NCBI GenBank assembly: GCA_964432875.1
Contig: CAYSPJ010000052.1
Coordinates: 1 to 33,368, forward strand
From: JACJYE01 sp964432875
GTDB taxonomy: Bacteria > Bacteroidota > Bacteroidia > Chitinophagales > Saprospiraceae
DNA length: 33,368 nt
Direction of reading: 5' to 3'
In this document: positions 1 to 6,925 of the stretch, piece by piece
Numbering within the stretch: the first letter of the stretch is position 1
Layout of the letters: every line of letters begins with the position of its first letter
The notes under the pieces: generated by a model
What the model saw: only the letters and a program-made list of their open reading frames with translations
What the model was told of the DNA's origin: nothing
Database searches by the model: none
Program-made: the position numbers and the translations under genes

Positions 1-1244
1 ACGGCGTTGTCATTGATTTTGGAGGTGATACGGGGCGTGAACCCATTGGGATAGAGCGCGGGTACGGCACGCTCATCGCCCTCTTCGCCCGGTGCGCCGC
101 GGGAGAAGGCATAAGCATCAGTGTTTCTGTTGCCGAGGCCACCAAAAGCATAGAGTTCGGTCTTGTCTGAGAGGGGCAGGGCGGCATTCAACATAGCCTG
201 TAGCTGGTCTGCAGCGGCGCTGCCATAGCCCTGGCGCCAATCGAAGCCCGGGCGGAGGGTGCGCTGCCGATTGAGGTATTCTGTAGTCAGGTTGACGTAT
301 CCGCCTTGCTTGCCCAGTTTGACCCCATAGTTCAGATCGACGCGTGCTGTATTGCCGTCGAAGCTCCTTTCTTTGCCATCCAGACGGTTTTTGCCTTCGA
401 TATTGAATAGCTCTGGCTCCCAGCCATCCTGGGTGTCAAAAATTTGTTTGGCATAATCACCGCCGATTGCCGTGCTGAAGGCCCCATAGGTGACTCCGCC
501 GCTAAGGACGTTGGTGTCATCTTTAAGGACGATATTGATGACCCCGGCGATAGCATCGGAACCATACTGGGCAGAGGCGCCGTCGCGTAATACTTCGATG
601 CGCTTGATTGCAGCCAAGGGGATGGCATTCAAATCAGTGCCAGTATTGCCGCGCCCCCGGGTTCCAAAAAGATTGACCAAGGATGATTGGTGGCGCCGGC
701 GCCCATTGATGAGCACGAGCGTCTGATCAGGGCCTAAGCCGCGCAACGAAGCCGGGTCGATGTGGTCTGCTCCGTCAGAACCAGACTGTTTAGTCGCATT
801 GAAGGAAGGGGCCGCATACTGCATGATTTGGTTGATGTCGGTGCGCCCGGTGCTGGTCGCCAGCCCACCGATGTCGATCACATCCACCGGCACTGGCGAA
901 TCGGTTGCTGAGCGGCGGTAGCTGCGCGAGCCGACTACTTGCACTTCGCCCAGAGTGACGCCTTCCAACAAGGTGAAATTGTACACCGTTTGACCATTTA
1001 GTCTCACTTCCTGCGGCTCATAACCCGTGTAGGTAATGACTAGAGTGGCTTGAGGTGAGCTGACTTCGATGCTGTAGTTGCCGTCTAAGTCGGTAGCCGT
1101 GCCAGATGCAGTCCCTTTTTCAAGGATGTTTACACCAATCAGCGCTTGATTGCGGTCGTCCACAACCTTACCGCTCACACGGTGTTGTGCATGAAGGCTG
1201 GATATAGCGCAACATGCAAAAATGAAGAGTAAGCATTTTTTCAT
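1..1244 (-). CDS. TonB-dependent receptor, N-terminal part (runs off the window)
   Basis: Outer-membrane active transporter; substrate unknown. Reading the minus strand from an ATG at 1244 gives an uninterrupted frame to the window edge (about 414 codons). It begins with a signal peptide (MKKCLLFIFACCAISSLHAQ), then a carboxypeptidase-regulatory-like beta domain (about residues 21-105, with GVNILEKGTASGTATDLDG), then a plug domain with ADHIDPASLRGLGPDQTLVL and NGRRRH followed by RIEVLRDGASAQYGSDAIAG, which is highly typical of the family. The start of the barrel follows. The C-terminus, including the last beta strand, lies outside the window. No clear Bacteroidota promoter was found upstream. 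The gene diverges from the exonuclease gene at 1429. The family call is safe; the substrate cannot be read from this fragment. Confidence 0.92.
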   Translation of the reverse strand, partial: MKKCLLFIFACCAISSLHAQHRVSGKVVDDRNQALIGVNILEKGTASGTATDLDGNYSIEVSSPQATLVITYTGYEPQEVRLNGQTVYNFTLLEGVTLGEVQVVGSRSYRRSATDSPVPVDVIDIGGLATSTGRTDINQIMQYAAPSFNATKQSGSDGADHIDPASLRGLGPDQTLVLINGRRRHQSSLVNLFGTRGRGNTGTDLNAIPLAAIKRIEVLRDGASAQYGSDAIAGVINIVLKDDTNVLSGGVTYGAFSTAIGGDYAKQIFDTQDGWEPELFNIEGKNRLDGKERSFDGNTARVDLNYGVKLGKQGGYVNLTTEYLNRQRTLRPGFDWRQGYGSAAADQLQAMLNAALPLSDKTELYAFGGLGNRNTDAYAFSRGAPGEEGDERAVPALYPNGFTPRITSKINDNA

Positions 1245-1373
1245 AAGTCCATTAGTTTTGGTTAAACGGCTAAATGTAAGTAGAAAAATACATCCCGGCG
1301 GTTAAAATCCCCGGGCGTGTTTTGTTTGGTGTTTTTTTCGCTGCTGCAGGACATCCAGCCCTTTCAGAGTGCA

Positions 1374-1401
1374 TTGGTTCAGCCTATTATCTGTATTTTT
1401 G
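1374..1401 (+). promoter_or_regulatory. Putative Bacteroidota promoter for the exonuclease gene
   Basis: A TTG at 1374-1376 and TATTTTTG (fits TAnnTTTG) at 1394-1401 are separated by 17 nt, slightly shorter than usual. Transcription would begin near 1406-1408. This supports the ATG at 1429 rather than an in-frame ATG at 1369, which lies upstream of the promoter. Confidence 0.5.
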
Positions 1402-1428
1402 CCTGGTTTATCAAAAACAGCTTCGACG

Positions 1429-1974
1429 ATGGGCAACTTTATCATCTTTGACCTGGAGGCCACCTGCTGGGAGGGCCGCCCTCCCTCGAAAATCCAAGAG
1501 ACTATTGAGATCGGCGCAGTTTCCGTCAATCACTATGGAGAAGTGTTGGGTACGTTCAACAAATTTATCCGCCCCGTGCTCAACCCCAGCCTCTCCATGT
1601 TTTGCCGAGAGCTGACGACTATCGAGCAGTCCTATATCGACCGCTCGCGAACCTTCCCAGAGGTGATCGAAGCATTTCAGGATTGGGCAGAGATATTTGA
1701 CGAGGATTACCTGCTCTGCTCCTGGGGCAATTTTGACAAAAAAATGCTTATCCAGGATTGCCAGCTCCACCGGTTAGATTACGATTGGGCTGAACAACAT
1801 ATTAACATTAAGCGGCAATACCAGGAAATGAAGCGGCTAAAGCGCCCCCGCGGGCTTAAAGCTACGGTTACTGCCGAGGGCTTTGAATTTACCGGGACCC
1901 ATCATCGTGGTATTGATGATGCGGAAAACCTCGCCAAGGTTTTTGTGAAGTATCTGGATATGTGGCAGTATTAG
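1429..1974 (+). CDS. DEDDh 3'-5' exonuclease (ERI1/KapD-like)
   Basis: Probable 3'-5' exonuclease acting on RNA or DNA ends, of the RNase T/DnaQ superfamily. From the ATG at 1429 it is 181 aa. Exo I is FDLEATCWEG (D8, E10). The Exo II aspartate is probably D103 in SWGNFDKK. Exo III is HHRGIDDAENLA, with an H-x4-D spacing (H159/D164), placing it in the DEDDh class. The compact single-domain form with E-A-T-C-W resembles the ERI1/KapD branch rather than the polymerase epsilon subunit. An in-frame ATG at 1369 would add 20 residues, but it lies upstream of the likely promoter and the added residues do not resemble the family. The in vivo substrate is unknown. Confidence 0.85.
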   Translation: MGNFIIFDLEATCWEGRPPSKIQETIEIGAVSVNHYGEVLGTFNKFIRPVLNPSLSMFCRELTTIEQSYIDRSRTFPEVIEAFQDWAEIFDEDYLLCSWGNFDKKMLIQDCQLHRLDYDWAEQHINIKRQYQEMKRLKRPRGLKATVTAEGFEFTGTHHRGIDDAENLAKVFVKYLDMWQY

Positions 1975-2115
1975 AAGGTAGTGCAAGAACAAACGTTCGT
2001 TTCTGATTTTGCTAATTTAAACCCTCTTGACTTGCTATATTTCTACTGTTTAGCCTTTTTTTAAAAGAGATTGTCAATTATTTTGCAAAAAAGATAAAAA
2101 AAAACAGCTCAAGGG

Positions 2116-2146
2116 TTGTGCGGTAAGAAATAAAGCCCTAGGTTTG
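2116..2146 (+). promoter_or_regulatory. Promoter of the Phe/Tyr operon
   Basis: TTG at 2116-2118, a 20-nt spacer, then TAGGTTTG at 2139-2146, an exact match to the Bacteroidota TAnnTTTG element with near-ideal spacing. Transcription would start near 2151-2153, about 20 nt before the first leader-peptide ATG (2173). Both leader peptides and both attenuators would then lie in the transcribed leader. Confidence 0.7.
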
Positions 2147-2172
2147 CAGGGCATTCAGAAATACATTTAGAG

Positions 2173-2238
2173 ATGAAAGCACGATTCGGCAAGCGCCATT
2201 TTTATTTTAGCAGCTTTTATTTTTATGGGCAACCATAA
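2173..2238 (+). CDS. Leader peptide 1 of the Phe/Tyr operon
   Basis: Short ORF of 21 codons plus TAA whose second half reads HFYFSSFYFYGQP. It has five Phe and three Tyr codons, eight aromatic residues in 21, and all Phe codons in the run are TTT. It begins about 20 nt after the inferred transcription start. Translation of this run would stall when charged tRNA-Phe or tRNA-Tyr is scarce. The stop codon is followed directly by GGGGCT, the antiterminator arm. The call rests on composition, position and duplication (see leader peptide 2). The product is presumably not functional apart from its translation. Confidence 0.8.
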   Translation: MKARFGKRHFYFSSFYFYGQP

Positions 2239-2308
2239 GGGGCTGTAGCGTTTTGTCCGGTCGTACTGGAAATAAAAAAAAACAAGCCCCGCACTGCGGG
2301 GTTTTTTT
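2224..2308 (+). promoter_or_regulatory. Attenuator 1: antiterminator/terminator switch
   Basis: Elements in order: a hairpin TTATGG-GCAA-CCATAA overlapping the last leader codons and stop; GGGGCT at 2239-2244 directly after the stop; a small inner hairpin TCCGG-TCGTA-CTGGA; AGCCCC at 2285-2290; and the terminator. GGGGCT can pair with AGCCCC, which destroys the terminator's 5' arm. A ribosome waiting at the stop codon would cover GGGGCT and allow the terminator to form. A ribosome stalled earlier on Phe/Tyr codons would leave it free to form the antiterminator. The complementarity is seen; the mechanism is inferred from classical amino-acid operon attenuation. Confidence 0.75.
2284..2308 (+). 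terminator. Intrinsic terminator of attenuator 1
   Basis: Stem CCCCGC (2287-2292), loop ACT, GCGGGG (2296-2301), extended by AAG on the left against the first U residues, then seven T. It is preceded by an A-run. It lies before the operon's structural genes, so it is an attenuator rather than a gene-end terminator. Confidence 0.85.
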
Positions 2309-2326
2309 GTGTCAACACTGAAGGGA

Positions 2327-2395
2327 ATGAGCCTTAACCAAGCCGCTGGCAAAAACCAGGTTTACTTTTTTTACTTTTTTTATGGCAATCCATAA
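2327..2395 (+). CDS. Leader peptide 2 of the Phe/Tyr operon
   Basis: Second short ORF, 22 codons plus TAA, ending in VYFFYFFYGNP: seven consecutive aromatic codons (four TTT Phe; two TAC and one TAT Tyr). A purine-rich AAGGGA lies just before the ATG. The end (Tyr-Gly-Asn-Pro-stop) and the following AGGGGCTT closely copy leader peptide 1 (Tyr-Gly-Gln-Pro-stop, GGGGCT), while the N-terminal parts are unrelated. The regulatory end is therefore what is conserved. Confidence 0.8.
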   Translation: MSLNQAAGKNQVYFFYFFYGNP

Positions 2396-2463
2396 AGGGG
2401 CTTCTCCTCGTTTGGCATAAAGGATCGAACGAATAAGGAAAGCCCCGCAAGACGGGGCTTTTT
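2379..2463 (+). promoter_or_regulatory. Attenuator 2: antiterminator/terminator switch
   Basis: Same plan as attenuator 1. The hairpin TTATGG-CAAT-CCATAA covers the last codons and stop; GGGGCTT is at 2397-2403; AAGCCCC at 2440-2446 is the 5' arm of the terminator. The alternative antiterminator can be long: GGGGCTT with AAGCCCC, then TCCT (2405-2408) with AGGA (2436-2439) across a one-base bulge, then CGTT (2409-2412) with AACG (2428-2431). This is stronger than in attenuator 1. Confidence 0.75.
2439..2463 (+). terminator. Intrinsic terminator of attenuator 2
   Basis: Nine-base-pair stem AAAGCCCCG (2439-2447), loop CAAGA, CGGGGCTTT (2453-2461), running into a short T tract. It ends about 43 nt before the pheA ATG, so it would block entry into the whole operon. 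Confidence 0.85.
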
Positions 2464-2506
2464 CGGTTTTAGGGGGAGTTAAAAGGAAAAAGTAAAACGA
2501 TAGATT

Positions 2507-3400
2507 ATGATACAGACAGAGACGACAAGCGAGCATTCAGATGCCGCGGCGGCAGCCAAGGCGATGAGGGTAGGCATCCAGGGCTATGCCGGGGCTTTCC
2601 ACGAAATCGCCGCCCGCTATTGCTTCAACGGAAGCCCCATAGAGGTTGTGCCGGCCCACACTTTTGAAGACCTGGTGCGGATGGTAGAACAGCAGGAGCA
2701 TGCCGATGTGGGCCTGATGGCCATCGAAAACACTTTGGCAGGCAGTTTGATGCACAACTACAAGCTGCTACACGAATCCCGGCTCACCGTCGGTGGAGAG
2801 GTCTATCTGCGCATCAAGCAAAACCTGATGGCCCTTCCCGGACAGCGTATCGAAGGGCTGCGGGAGGTGCATTCTCACCCCATCGCCATTGCCCAGTGTC
2901 ATGCTTTCTTTGCCAGGTACCCACACATCCGCCTCGTAGAGGCGGCTGATACGGCACTCAGCGCCCGCAATATCCGCGAGCAAGGGTTGGAGGGTGTCGG
3001 TGCTATCGCCAGCGGCCTGGCGGCTCAACTCTACGGCATGGAAATACTGGCCGCGGGGATTGAGACCGACAAAAAAAACCATACGCGCTTCCTCTTGCTC
3101 CAGCAAAAGCAAGAAGGGGGCGCCGAGCGGGCGGCCGAAAAGGCTTCCCTCAGCTTCGCTGTTGACCACGAAGTGGGCAGCCTCTACAAGGTGCTTGCTG
3201 TGCTGGCCGCTTACAACGCCAACCTCACTAAGATACAATCGGCCCCCATTATTGGACATCCCTGGGAATACCGCTTTTTCCTGGATTTCGTGATGCAGGG
3301 CAGCGTCGGCTTTGCCCAGGCGATCGAGGCGATCCGCCCCCTGACCCATGATTTGCGCGTAATGGGCATTTATGCCAAAGGGGGGCATTTCGAAGAATAG
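2507..3400 (+). CDS. pheA: Prephenate dehydratase
   Basis: Converts prephenate to phenylpyruvate, the committed step to phenylalanine; cytoplasmic. It is 297 aa: a catalytic prephenate dehydratase domain (about residues 21-200) with the diagnostic Thr-Arg-Phe (T193-F195, in NHTRFLLL), then an ACT domain (about 210-290; ASLSFAVDHEVGSLYKVLAV and LTKIQSAPIIG) that in this family binds phenylalanine for feedback inhibition. There is no fused chorismate mutase; that activity is on the last gene of the operon. The first 19 residues are a low-complexity, Ala-rich extension. An ATG at 2564 (MRVGIQGY) matches the usual family start, so the true start is uncertain. First structural gene after the two attenuators. 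Confidence 0.95.
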   Translation: MIQTETTSEHSDAAAAAKAMRVGIQGYAGAFHEIAARYCFNGSPIEVVPAHTFEDLVRMVEQQEHADVGLMAIENTLAGSLMHNYKLLHESRLTVGGEVYLRIKQNLMALPGQRIEGLREVHSHPIAIAQCHAFFARYPHIRLVEAADTALSARNIREQGLEGVGAIASGLAAQLYGMEILAAGIETDKKNHTRFLLLQQKQEGGAERAAEKASLSFAVDHEVGSLYKVLAVLAAYNANLTKIQSAPIIGHPWEYRFFLDFVMQGSVGFAQAIEAIRPLTHDLRVMGIYAKGGHFEE

Positions 3401-3474
3401 AAGGTTTTTCAGGAGCCCAGGCACTTGGCTAAAAGGACAGGCACTAAATATCGAATATCGATCAACGCAATACA

Positions 3475-4674
3475 ATGACCAAAAAAACAGCCACAAGTAG
3501 CAAGATGATCATCAGCCCGGCAAGCAGGGTGGGGGAGGTGGAGGAATACTACTTCTCCATGAAGTTGCGGGAGATTGCACGCATGCGGGCCGAAGGCAAA
3601 GCCGTGCTCAACCTCGGTATCGGCAGCCCGGACTTGCCGCCGGCGCGCGAGGTGGTGGAAGAGCTGACTAGCCATGCCGCCTTCAACGATTCGCATGGCT
3701 ACCAAAGCTATAATGGCATCCCGGAATTGCGCCAAGGCTTTGCCCGGTGGTACCAGCATTGGTTTGGCGTAGCCCTGGATCCGGAAAGCGAAGTGTTGCC
3801 ACTGATAGGTTCCAAGGAAGGGTTGATGCACATCGCGATGGCCTTCCTGGAGCCGGGTGACGAGGCGCTCGTGCCCAACCCCGGTTACCCCGCCTACCGT
3901 TCGGTTTCCAAGTTGGCGGGCGCTACTGTACGCGAGTATGCTCTGGAAGAAAGCCGCAGTTGGCTGCCCGATCTGGCTGCCTTGGAGCGCGAAGGGCTCA
4001 GCCGGGTGAAAGTGATGTGGGTCAACTATCCCAACATGCCCACCGGCCGTGCTGCCGACCCGGCATTTTTTAAGGAGCTGATCGCATTTGCCCACCGCAA
4101 TCGCATCCTCATTGTAAACGACAACCCCTATGCTTTTATCCTCAACGACCAGATGCACAGCATCCTCTGTCAGCCCGGGGCACAGGAGGTAGCCCTGGAG
4201 CTGAATTCCCTGAGCAAGGCCCACAATATGGCTGGCTGGCGGGTGGGTATGCTGGCAGGTATGAGAGAGTACCTGCAGGTGGTCATGCGCTTCAAGAGCA
4301 ATATGGACTCGGGCATGTTTAAGCCGCTGCAAATGGCGGCGGCGAAGGCGCTACAAAGCCCACCGGAATGGTATGCCAGCCTCAATGCCGTTTACCACGA
4401 GCGTCGTGAGACGGCCTTCCAGTTGCTGGATACCATGGGTTGCAGTTATGAGCCGGGGCAGGTCGGCATGTTTGTTTGGGCCAAAGTGCCGCCAGGCTAT
4501 GCCAGTGGCTATGAGCTATCGGATGAAATACTGTACAATGCCCATGTCTTCCTCACTCCTGGCGGGATTTTCGGCAGCAGCGGCGATGGCTATATCCGCC
4601 TCTCGCTTTGTAGCAGCGGCGCTTTGTACGAGGAGGCGCTCAGAAGGGTTGAGCGCTTGAAGAATAATGAATGA
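3475..4674 (+). CDS. Class I/II PLP aminotransferase (aromatic or aspartate type)
   Basis: Probably transaminates phenylpyruvate and/or 4-hydroxyphenylpyruvate to Phe and Tyr; this is inferred from its place in the operon. It is 399 aa, fold type I. Visible motifs: NLGIGSPDLPP near the N-terminus, NPGYPAY, NYPNMPTG (the usual Asn-Pro variant), NDNPYAF, and the PLP-binding lysine K248 in LNSLSKAHNMAGWRVG. A second in-frame ATG (codon 11, 3505) is an alternative start. It follows pheA by 74 nt and precedes tyrA by 68 nt. Families of this kind also include LL-diaminopimelate and aspartate aminotransferases, so the substrate is less certain than the fold. Confidence 0.88.
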   Translation: MTKKTATSSKMIISPASRVGEVEEYYFSMKLREIARMRAEGKAVLNLGIGSPDLPPAREVVEELTSHAAFNDSHGYQSYNGIPELRQGFARWYQHWFGVALDPESEVLPLIGSKEGLMHIAMAFLEPGDEALVPNPGYPAYRSVSKLAGATVREYALEESRSWLPDLAALEREGLSRVKVMWVNYPNMPTGRAADPAFFKELIAFAHRNRILIVNDNPYAFILNDQMHSILCQPGAQEVALELNSLSKAHNMAGWRVGMLAGMREYLQVVMRFKSNMDSGMFKPLQMAAAKALQSPPEWYASLNAVYHERRETAFQLLDTMGCSYEPGQVGMFVWAKVPPGYASGYELSDEILYNAHVFLTPGGIFGSSGDGYIRLSLCSSGALYEEALRRVERLKNNE

Positions 4675-4742
4675 CGAAGCCCTCGTCGGGCCACACAGCG
4701 GCCAGGATGGAGGATATATAATGAGTTTAACAGACTACACCC

Positions 4743-5582
4743 ATGACTATCGCAATAATTGGCATCGGATTAATCGGCGGCTCCTTGGCTATCACTTTGA
4801 AGGAAAACGGCTTTGCCAGCCATATCATCGGCGTGGACGCTAGCCAGGAGAACCTGGATAAGGCAGTACGGCGGCGGTTGATTGATGAGGACATGCCTTT
4901 GGGCGAAGCGCTGGCTGCCGCGAGCTTGGTCATCCTGGCTACCCCGGTGAATGCTATGCTTGAACTCTTGCCGCAGGTGTTGGAGCAGGTAGAACAGCAG
5001 GTGGTGCTGGATGTGGGGTCCACTAAGGCGGCATTACTGGAGTCCGTGCGGCACCACCCTAAGCGGGGGCGGCTGGTGGCTACCCACCCCATGGCCGGCA
5101 CCGAGCATTCTGGCCCAGAGGCCGCCCTGCCCAATCTATTCGACCACAAAGCAGTGGTCTTAGTTGATGCAGAAGATAGCGATGCCGATGCGGTGAGCCT
5201 GGCAGAACGCATGTACGAGTCCATCCCCATGCGCATCATGCGCCTGGGCAGCAAGGCCCACGACGTTCATACGGCCTATGTCTCTCATATTTCCCATATC
5301 AGCTCTTTCGCCCTGGCACTGACCGTGCTGGCCAAAGAGCAGGATGAAAGCCAGATTTTTGAACTGGCCAGCGGAGGCTTCAGCTCTACCGTGCGCCTGG
5401 CCAAGAGCTCCCCGGAAATGTGGGCGCCCATCTTCCAGCAAAATCGGGATAATCTGCTGGACGTGCTCGACGAGCACATCCAGCAGTTGGCGCGATTCCG
5501 TAGCTTGCTGATCAAAAAGGATTTTGAGACTTTTAAGCAACTCATGGCAGAAGCCAACAAAATCAAAAAAATATTGTCATAA
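4743..5582 (+). CDS. tyrA: Prephenate dehydrogenase
   Basis: Oxidative decarboxylation of prephenate to 4-hydroxyphenylpyruvate with NAD(P)+, the committed step to tyrosine. It is 279 aa: an N-terminal Rossmann domain with IGIGLIGGSLA (G7-x-G9-x-x-G12), VVLDVGSTK, and the family signature HPMAGTEHSGPEAA. The C-terminal helical dimerisation domain follows (SHISHISSFALAL). There is no chorismate mutase or ACT fusion, so control is probably at the operon level and through the other enzymes. An upstream ATG at 4721 is out of frame. It is 20 nt from the next gene. Confidence 0.94.
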   Translation: MTIAIIGIGLIGGSLAITLKENGFASHIIGVDASQENLDKAVRRRLIDEDMPLGEALAAASLVILATPVNAMLELLPQVLEQVEQQVVLDVGSTKAALLESVRHHPKRGRLVATHPMAGTEHSGPEAALPNLFDHKAVVLVDAEDSDADAVSLAERMYESIPMRIMRLGSKAHDVHTAYVSHISHISSFALALTVLAKEQDESQIFELASGGFSSTVRLAKSSPEMWAPIFQQNRDNLLDVLDEHIQQLARFRSLLIKKDFETFKQLMAEANKIKKILS

Positions 5583-5602
5583 CGCATTAAAATGGTATCA
5601 TC

Positions 5603-6694
5603 ATGGAAATGACTTTTCGGCCTATCATCGAAGGCAAGGCGGCTAACGAGCCGATAATCATCGCTGGCCCCTGCAGCGCAGAGACGGAAGCCCAGGTCAT
5701 GTTGGCCGCCCGCGAACTAGCTCAACAAAAAGTAGACTTTTACCGCGCTGGTATTTGGAAGCCCCGCACCCGCCCTAATGCCTTCGAGGGCGTCGGCTCC
5801 ACGGGCTTGGCTTGGTTGCGCCGGGTCAAGGAAGAGACGGGCATGAAAGTCACGACCGAAGTGGCCAATACCCAGCATGCCTACGAGGCCCTCAAGTATG
5901 GCATCGATGTGTTGTGGATCGGTGCGCGCACTACCGTAAACCCCTTCTCCGTGCAGGAAATCGCCGATGCCCTAAAAGGGGTGGACATCCCCGTGCTGGT
6001 GAAAAACCCTATCAACCCCGACTTGAAGCTCTGGATCGGGGCCATTGAGCGCCTCTATAAAGCAGGGATCACCCGCATCGCCGCCATCCACCGCGGCTTT
6101 TCTTACCATGGCGATACCAAATACCGCAACGTGCCCCGTTGGCAAATCCCCATCGACCTCAAGCGTCAATTCCCTGACCTGCCAATTATCTGCGACAATA
6201 GCCATATCTGTGGGCGGCGCGATATCCTGCAAGCAGTCGCCCAAAAGGCGATGGACCTCAACTTTAATGGGCTGATGACCGAGGTGCACCCCAACCCGGA
6301 TGAGGCTTGGAGCGATGCCGAGCAGCAAATCACCCCCGCTGAATACCAGGAGCTAATGAGCCACATCGTCTTTCGCCAACCGACAACCGACGACATGGAG
6401 TTTCTCGAAAACCTGGAACACCTGCGCCACGAGATTGACGAATTGGACGAGGAATTGCTCAATCTCCTTGGGCAGCGTATGAAACTGGCGGAAGGGATTG
6501 GCGAATACAAGAAGCGCAAGAACATCTCTATCCTGCAGGCTAGCCGCTGGAATGAAATCCTGGAACGCTCGCTGGCGAAGGGCCGGGCCAAAGGCCTGAG
6601 CGAGGAGTTCGTCACTGTTGTGCTCAAAGCAATCCATCAAGAATCGATCAACCACCAGGCACGCATCATGAATAGCGAAGCAGTCAAAGGGTGA
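5603..6694 (+). CDS. Bifunctional DAHP synthase / chorismate mutase
   Basis: Catalyses the first step of the shikimate pathway (PEP + erythrose 4-phosphate) and the branch step chorismate to prephenate. It is 363 aa. The N-terminal two thirds (about 1-262) are a type I-beta DAHP synthase of the KDO8P-synthase-like fold: IIAGPCSAE, FYRAGIWKPRTRP, IGARTTVNPF, VLVKNP, HRGFS, ICDNSHICG, TEVHPNPD. The C-terminal about 90 residues are an all-helical AroQ chorismate mutase (LRHEIDELDEELLNLLGQRM, AEGIGEYKKRK). This C-terminal fusion is known in Bacteroidota (for example Porphyromonas), where the mutase domain also mediates allosteric control by prephenate. Last gene of the operon; it completes the enzyme set linking DAHP and prephenate to Phe and Tyr apart from the common shikimate genes. 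Confidence 0.93.
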   Translation: MEMTFRPIIEGKAANEPIIIAGPCSAETEAQVMLAARELAQQKVDFYRAGIWKPRTRPNAFEGVGSTGLAWLRRVKEETGMKVTTEVANTQHAYEALKYGIDVLWIGARTTVNPFSVQEIADALKGVDIPVLVKNPINPDLKLWIGAIERLYKAGITRIAAIHRGFSYHGDTKYRNVPRWQIPIDLKRQFPDLPIICDNSHICGRRDILQAVAQKAMDLNFNGLMTEVHPNPDEAWSDAEQQITPAEYQELMSHIVFRQPTTDDMEFLENLEHLRHEIDELDEELLNLLGQRMKLAEGIGEYKKRKNISILQASRWNEILERSLAKGRAKGLSEEFVTVVLKAIHQESINHQARIMNSEAVKG

Positions 6695-6874
6695 GTAGAG
6701 GGCATGGTTGCGGGATATTGCAGGTGGCCTGATGCTCAGCGGTTTTTTCAAGCTTGGCGGTGCTCAGTCGGTCAAAAGCTGCGATGCATTATGGCTGTTG
6801 TGGGGATCCCGAACCGGGATGATACTAAGCAGCGAATCGCGTTTGTGTACCCGGTACAAGCAATAAAAAGTTGT

Positions 6875-6882
6875 TACCTTTG
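6875..6882 (+). promoter_or_regulatory. Promoter -7 element before the enoyl-CoA hydratase gene
   Basis: TACCTTTG matches TAnnTTTG, but no convincing TTG was found at the expected upstream distance. The rest of 6695-6925 holds only a six-base-pair palindrome (ATCCCG-AAC-CGGGAT at 6806-6820) without a T tract. Confidence 0.4.
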
Positions 6883-6925
6883 CTCCTCATAACAACCAAA
6901 CCAGCTTATCATCAAAAGCGAAGAC

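Noticed and set aside
1991..2002. AAACG-TT-CGTTT inverted repeat after the exonuclease gene
   Set aside because: Five-base arms with a two-base loop and no run of T directly after; too weak to call.
3409..4332. 307-codon open frame on the minus strand
   Set aside because: It is antisense to the aminotransferase gene, whose motifs are clear. High GC and codon bias produce such shadows; the product resembles no protein family.
4721..4742. ATG upstream of tyrA
   Set aside because: Out of frame with tyrA; the frame encodes nothing recognisable and the ATG at 4743 begins the conserved Rossmann motif.
6806..6820. Palindrome ATCCCG-AAC-CGGGAT after the aromatic operon
   Set aside because: Stem of six with a three-base loop and no T tract, so not supported as a terminator; could be an operator but nothing indicates which regulator.
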